A stretch of 64,000 bases of DNA, from IMG/VR virus record IMGVR_UViG_3300033148_003055, positions 1-64,000 of that record, one strand, 5' to 3'. Both the position numbers and the translations under genes were made by a program. The notes beneath the pieces were generated by a model. That model did not search any database, had not been told where the DNA came from, and saw only the letters and a list, made by a program, of their open reading frames with translations. The stretch is from a virus. The first letter of the stretch is position 1, and each line of letters begins with the position of its first letter. This document shows, one piece after another, positions 62,751 to 64,000 of this stretch.

Positions 62751-64000
62751 CTAGTTACCAAGTGCCTCCACCAATCGGAATACGTCCATCAACCCCCGCA
62801 CGAACATCCGGTATTCGGTGCTCTGCTCCCGGCCACGCCGCAGGATGTATGCGGGGTGGACGAGGTGAATCGTATCGGGCCAGTGGGTCTTGCAGACCCG
62901 TTCGGCCTCCCGGCCCAGGGCGATGATGTAGACGGGTTTGACCGCCCGCTCGATCCGGTGGAGCCTCGGCCAACAGGCCATCTGCTCCTCCTGGGTCGGG
63001 GGGCGGTTGTCGCCGCGCTTGCGATCTGTGGGCCGGCAGTTGTGAACCACCGCACCAGCCGTGACGAAGTTGTGCGCCTCTTCAACGTCGATACAATACA
63101 CCAAATCTGGCGTCGCGTCGTACGGTACCACGATCGCCGGTTTGAAATAACTGGTGGCCGGCTCTGGAGCGTAATACTCTTCGCAGAATTTCACATCCCG
63201 GAGGTTGGGCGGAAGCTTGTACTTCAAAGTCGGTGGTACGAGGTGGGCGATCTCAGTCAAGAAACGCCTCGCGTCTACGGAGCGAAAGTACAACCTCCAT
63301 GTTGCGAACTTCTTGATCCTAGGGCTGTACCCGCGTCGTTCGAACTCAGCCTTCGCGATTTCTGCATTGGCCTCTTCGAGGGGCAGTGCGAACTCAAGAC
63401 CCTTCGACTGTCCTCCCTTGTTAGCCCGCTGGTGGCCATCGTCCAAGAACCAAACAGCCAATCCCAACGGACCTAGCTTGCGGAGAGACTCAGGGTGGAA
63501 CACCTTCCCATGAGGATACCAGGTCTTCCAAAGGTCGCGCATGAACGGGCACAGTTTGGTCTCGGTACGCAGTATCACGTGACACGGCTCCAGGGTTTGG
63601 TGCCGGGCAGAAACCCTTGAATCAAACCCGTCTAAGACTGCGGCCTTTAGACGAAGATACTCAGCTTGTCGTTCGGAATGGGATATTGCAAATTGCCCAA
63701 ATGAGCTAACGGTTCCATCCCCAAGCATAGAGCCTATGATAATCTGCTCTGCTCGAGGTCCAGGTGCTGGGGTCCCTGTCGATACCAAATCCCCGTCCCT
63801 GATTTCGGCGGCAGGTATCCACCCCCGTGAAGTTGAGACGAGATGATCCTCCGTCAATCGAACCCCGGTGAACCCCTTGGGGTTACCTCTTATCCCTTCA
63901 AAACTCAAGTGCAGCAACTTCCTACCATCTCTACGAGTTCGGTGCCAGCCTACGATTTCTCTTAGAGCGAGTTCGCCGTTTGGAAGTACACAATGAACGC
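62751..64000 (-). CDS. uracil-DNA glycosylase (family 4-like), 5' truncated, with intein
   Basis: The frame is open to the right edge, so the N-terminus is outside the window. The C-terminal extein (62751-63038) has CRPTDRKRGDNRPPTQEEQM, PVYIIALGREAERVC and LVHPAYILRRGR, the NR.PT, ALG and HPA motifs of family 4/5 UDGs. The intein inserts right before the Cys of the CRP motif. It would remove uracil from DNA once spliced. Confidence 0.8.
   Translation of the reverse strand, partial: VHCVLPNGELALREIVGWHRTRRDGRKLLHLSFEGIRGNPKGFTGVRLTEDHLVSTSRGWIPAAEIRDGDLVSTGTPAPGPRAEQIIIGSMLGDGTVSSFGQFAISHSERQAEYLRLKAAVLDGFDSRVSARHQTLEPCHVILRTETKLCPFMRDLWKTWYPHGKVFHPESLRKLGPLGLAVWFLDDGHQRANKGGQSKGLEFALPLEEANAEIAKAEFERRGYSPRIKKFATWRLYFRSVDARRFLTEIAHLVPPTLKYKLPPNLRDVKFCEEYYAPEPATSYFKPAIVVPYDATPDLVYCIDVEEAHNFVTAGAVVHNCRPTDRKRGDNRPPTQEEQMACWPRLHRIERAVKPVYIIALGREAERVCKTHWPDTIHLVHPAYILRRGREQSTEYRMFVRGLMDVFRLVEALGN
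63039..63992 (-). mobile_element. intein with in-frame LAGLIDADG endonuclease
   Basis: 318 residues from Cys (CVLPNGELALREIVGWHR) to VVHN. Block B is VRLTEDHLVSTSRGW. A LAGLIDADG-type domain lies in the middle with IIIGSMLGDGTVSSFG and LGLAVWFLDDGHQRAN, and FAISHSERQAEYLRLK. The final HN then Cys is canonical. This is a normal self-spreading intein, in contrast to the one at 48203. Confidence 0.88.

Larger units (their letters stand above)
60221..62766 (-). repeat. dispersed intergenic element, seven copies
   Basis: At seven gene junctions the minus strand carries a related stretch starting GGCAYAWGG and running through xACC/GCC to the next ribosome site. Copies lie near 60221-60252, 60421-60453, 60967-61012, 61264-61312, 62196-62231, 62472-62508 and 62719-62755. 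Two (61264 and 62719) also share CCATGCAGAA...GTGCAGAACGG. Each holds the stop or last codons of the upstream gene. Confidence 0.7.

Overview
The window is part of a high-GC tailed double-stranded DNA phage (siphovirus-like) or a prophage-derived contig. Evidence: an HK97-type head set (large terminase, portal-MuF fusion, prohead protease, major capsid protein), head-tail connectors, a TP901-type tape measure, a tRNA cluster, and a phage replication/recombination/DNA-modification module. Every supported gene is on the minus strand, so transcription runs from high to low coordinates. Genes are packed with ATGA, GTGA, TGATG and TAATG overlaps and mostly have strong Shine-Dalgarno sites; GTG starts are common. 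The host cannot be named. Two well-formed sigma70-type promoters point to a bacterium.

Layout, left to right. 1-8.5 kb: tail and neck genes (major tail protein, chaperone-like genes, tape measure, a beta-helix/tail-terminator fusion, a lipoprotein and small membrane protein pair, gp10-like, head-closure and gp6-like connectors). 8.5-20.0 kb: an unusual 15-gene, 11.6 kb carbohydrate/methylation island between the connectors and the capsid gene. It holds four glycosyltransferase genes (one with three catalytic-type domains), a polysaccharide deacetylase, a sulfotransferase, five class I methyltransferases, two radical-SAM/SPASM-like proteins, a DUF2061 membrane protein and a small Zn protein. 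20.1-28.1 kb: capsid, protease-scaffold, portal-MuF with a tRNA-Gln gene nested inside it, small genes, and large terminase. 29.05-30.66 kb: tRNA cluster with 12 readable tRNAs and four odd tRNA-like elements. 30.7-35.8 kb: small membrane proteins, coiled-coil proteins, a small-terminase-like protein with a 12-bp repeat array over its start, a sigma-factor-like protein, a large inverted repeat in an AT-rich gap, and a GIY-YIG-type protein.

35.9-47 kb: accessory and nucleotide-metabolism genes (macro domain, metalloprotease, metallophosphoesterase, NrdD-like glycyl-radical fragment, clamp-like protein, HD hydrolase, dNMP kinase, C5-cytosine methyltransferase, ParB-like nuclease). 47.3-59.8 kb: DNA methyltransferase with an intein, primase-helicase, second DNA methyltransferase, C5-MTase-like protein, family A DNA polymerase, a hexapeptide-repeat protein, an HhH protein, an acidic SSB-like protein, a Sak4-like ATPase and a Cas4/RecB-like nuclease. 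59.8-64 kb: small Zn-ribbon genes joined by a repeated intergenic element, a PAPS-reductase-family protein, and a uracil-DNA glycosylase interrupted by an intein and running off the right edge.

Most striking: (1) an intein in a DNA methyltransferase whose homing-type HNH endonuclease is encoded in a different reading frame, behind a consensus sigma70 promoter inside the intein; (2) an 18-bp-period array alternating conserved 10-mers with variable 8-mers, placed as a translationally coupled gene just before the DNA polymerase; (3) a complete tRNA-Gln gene read through in frame by the portal-MuF gene; (4) the glycan/sulfation/methylation island in the capsid operon; (5) CCA-ended mini tRNA-like elements. 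No stretch above 300 bases lacks an annotated element: 29041-30189 is tRNA cluster, and the AT-rich 34856-35085 gap holds an inverted repeat and a hairpin.
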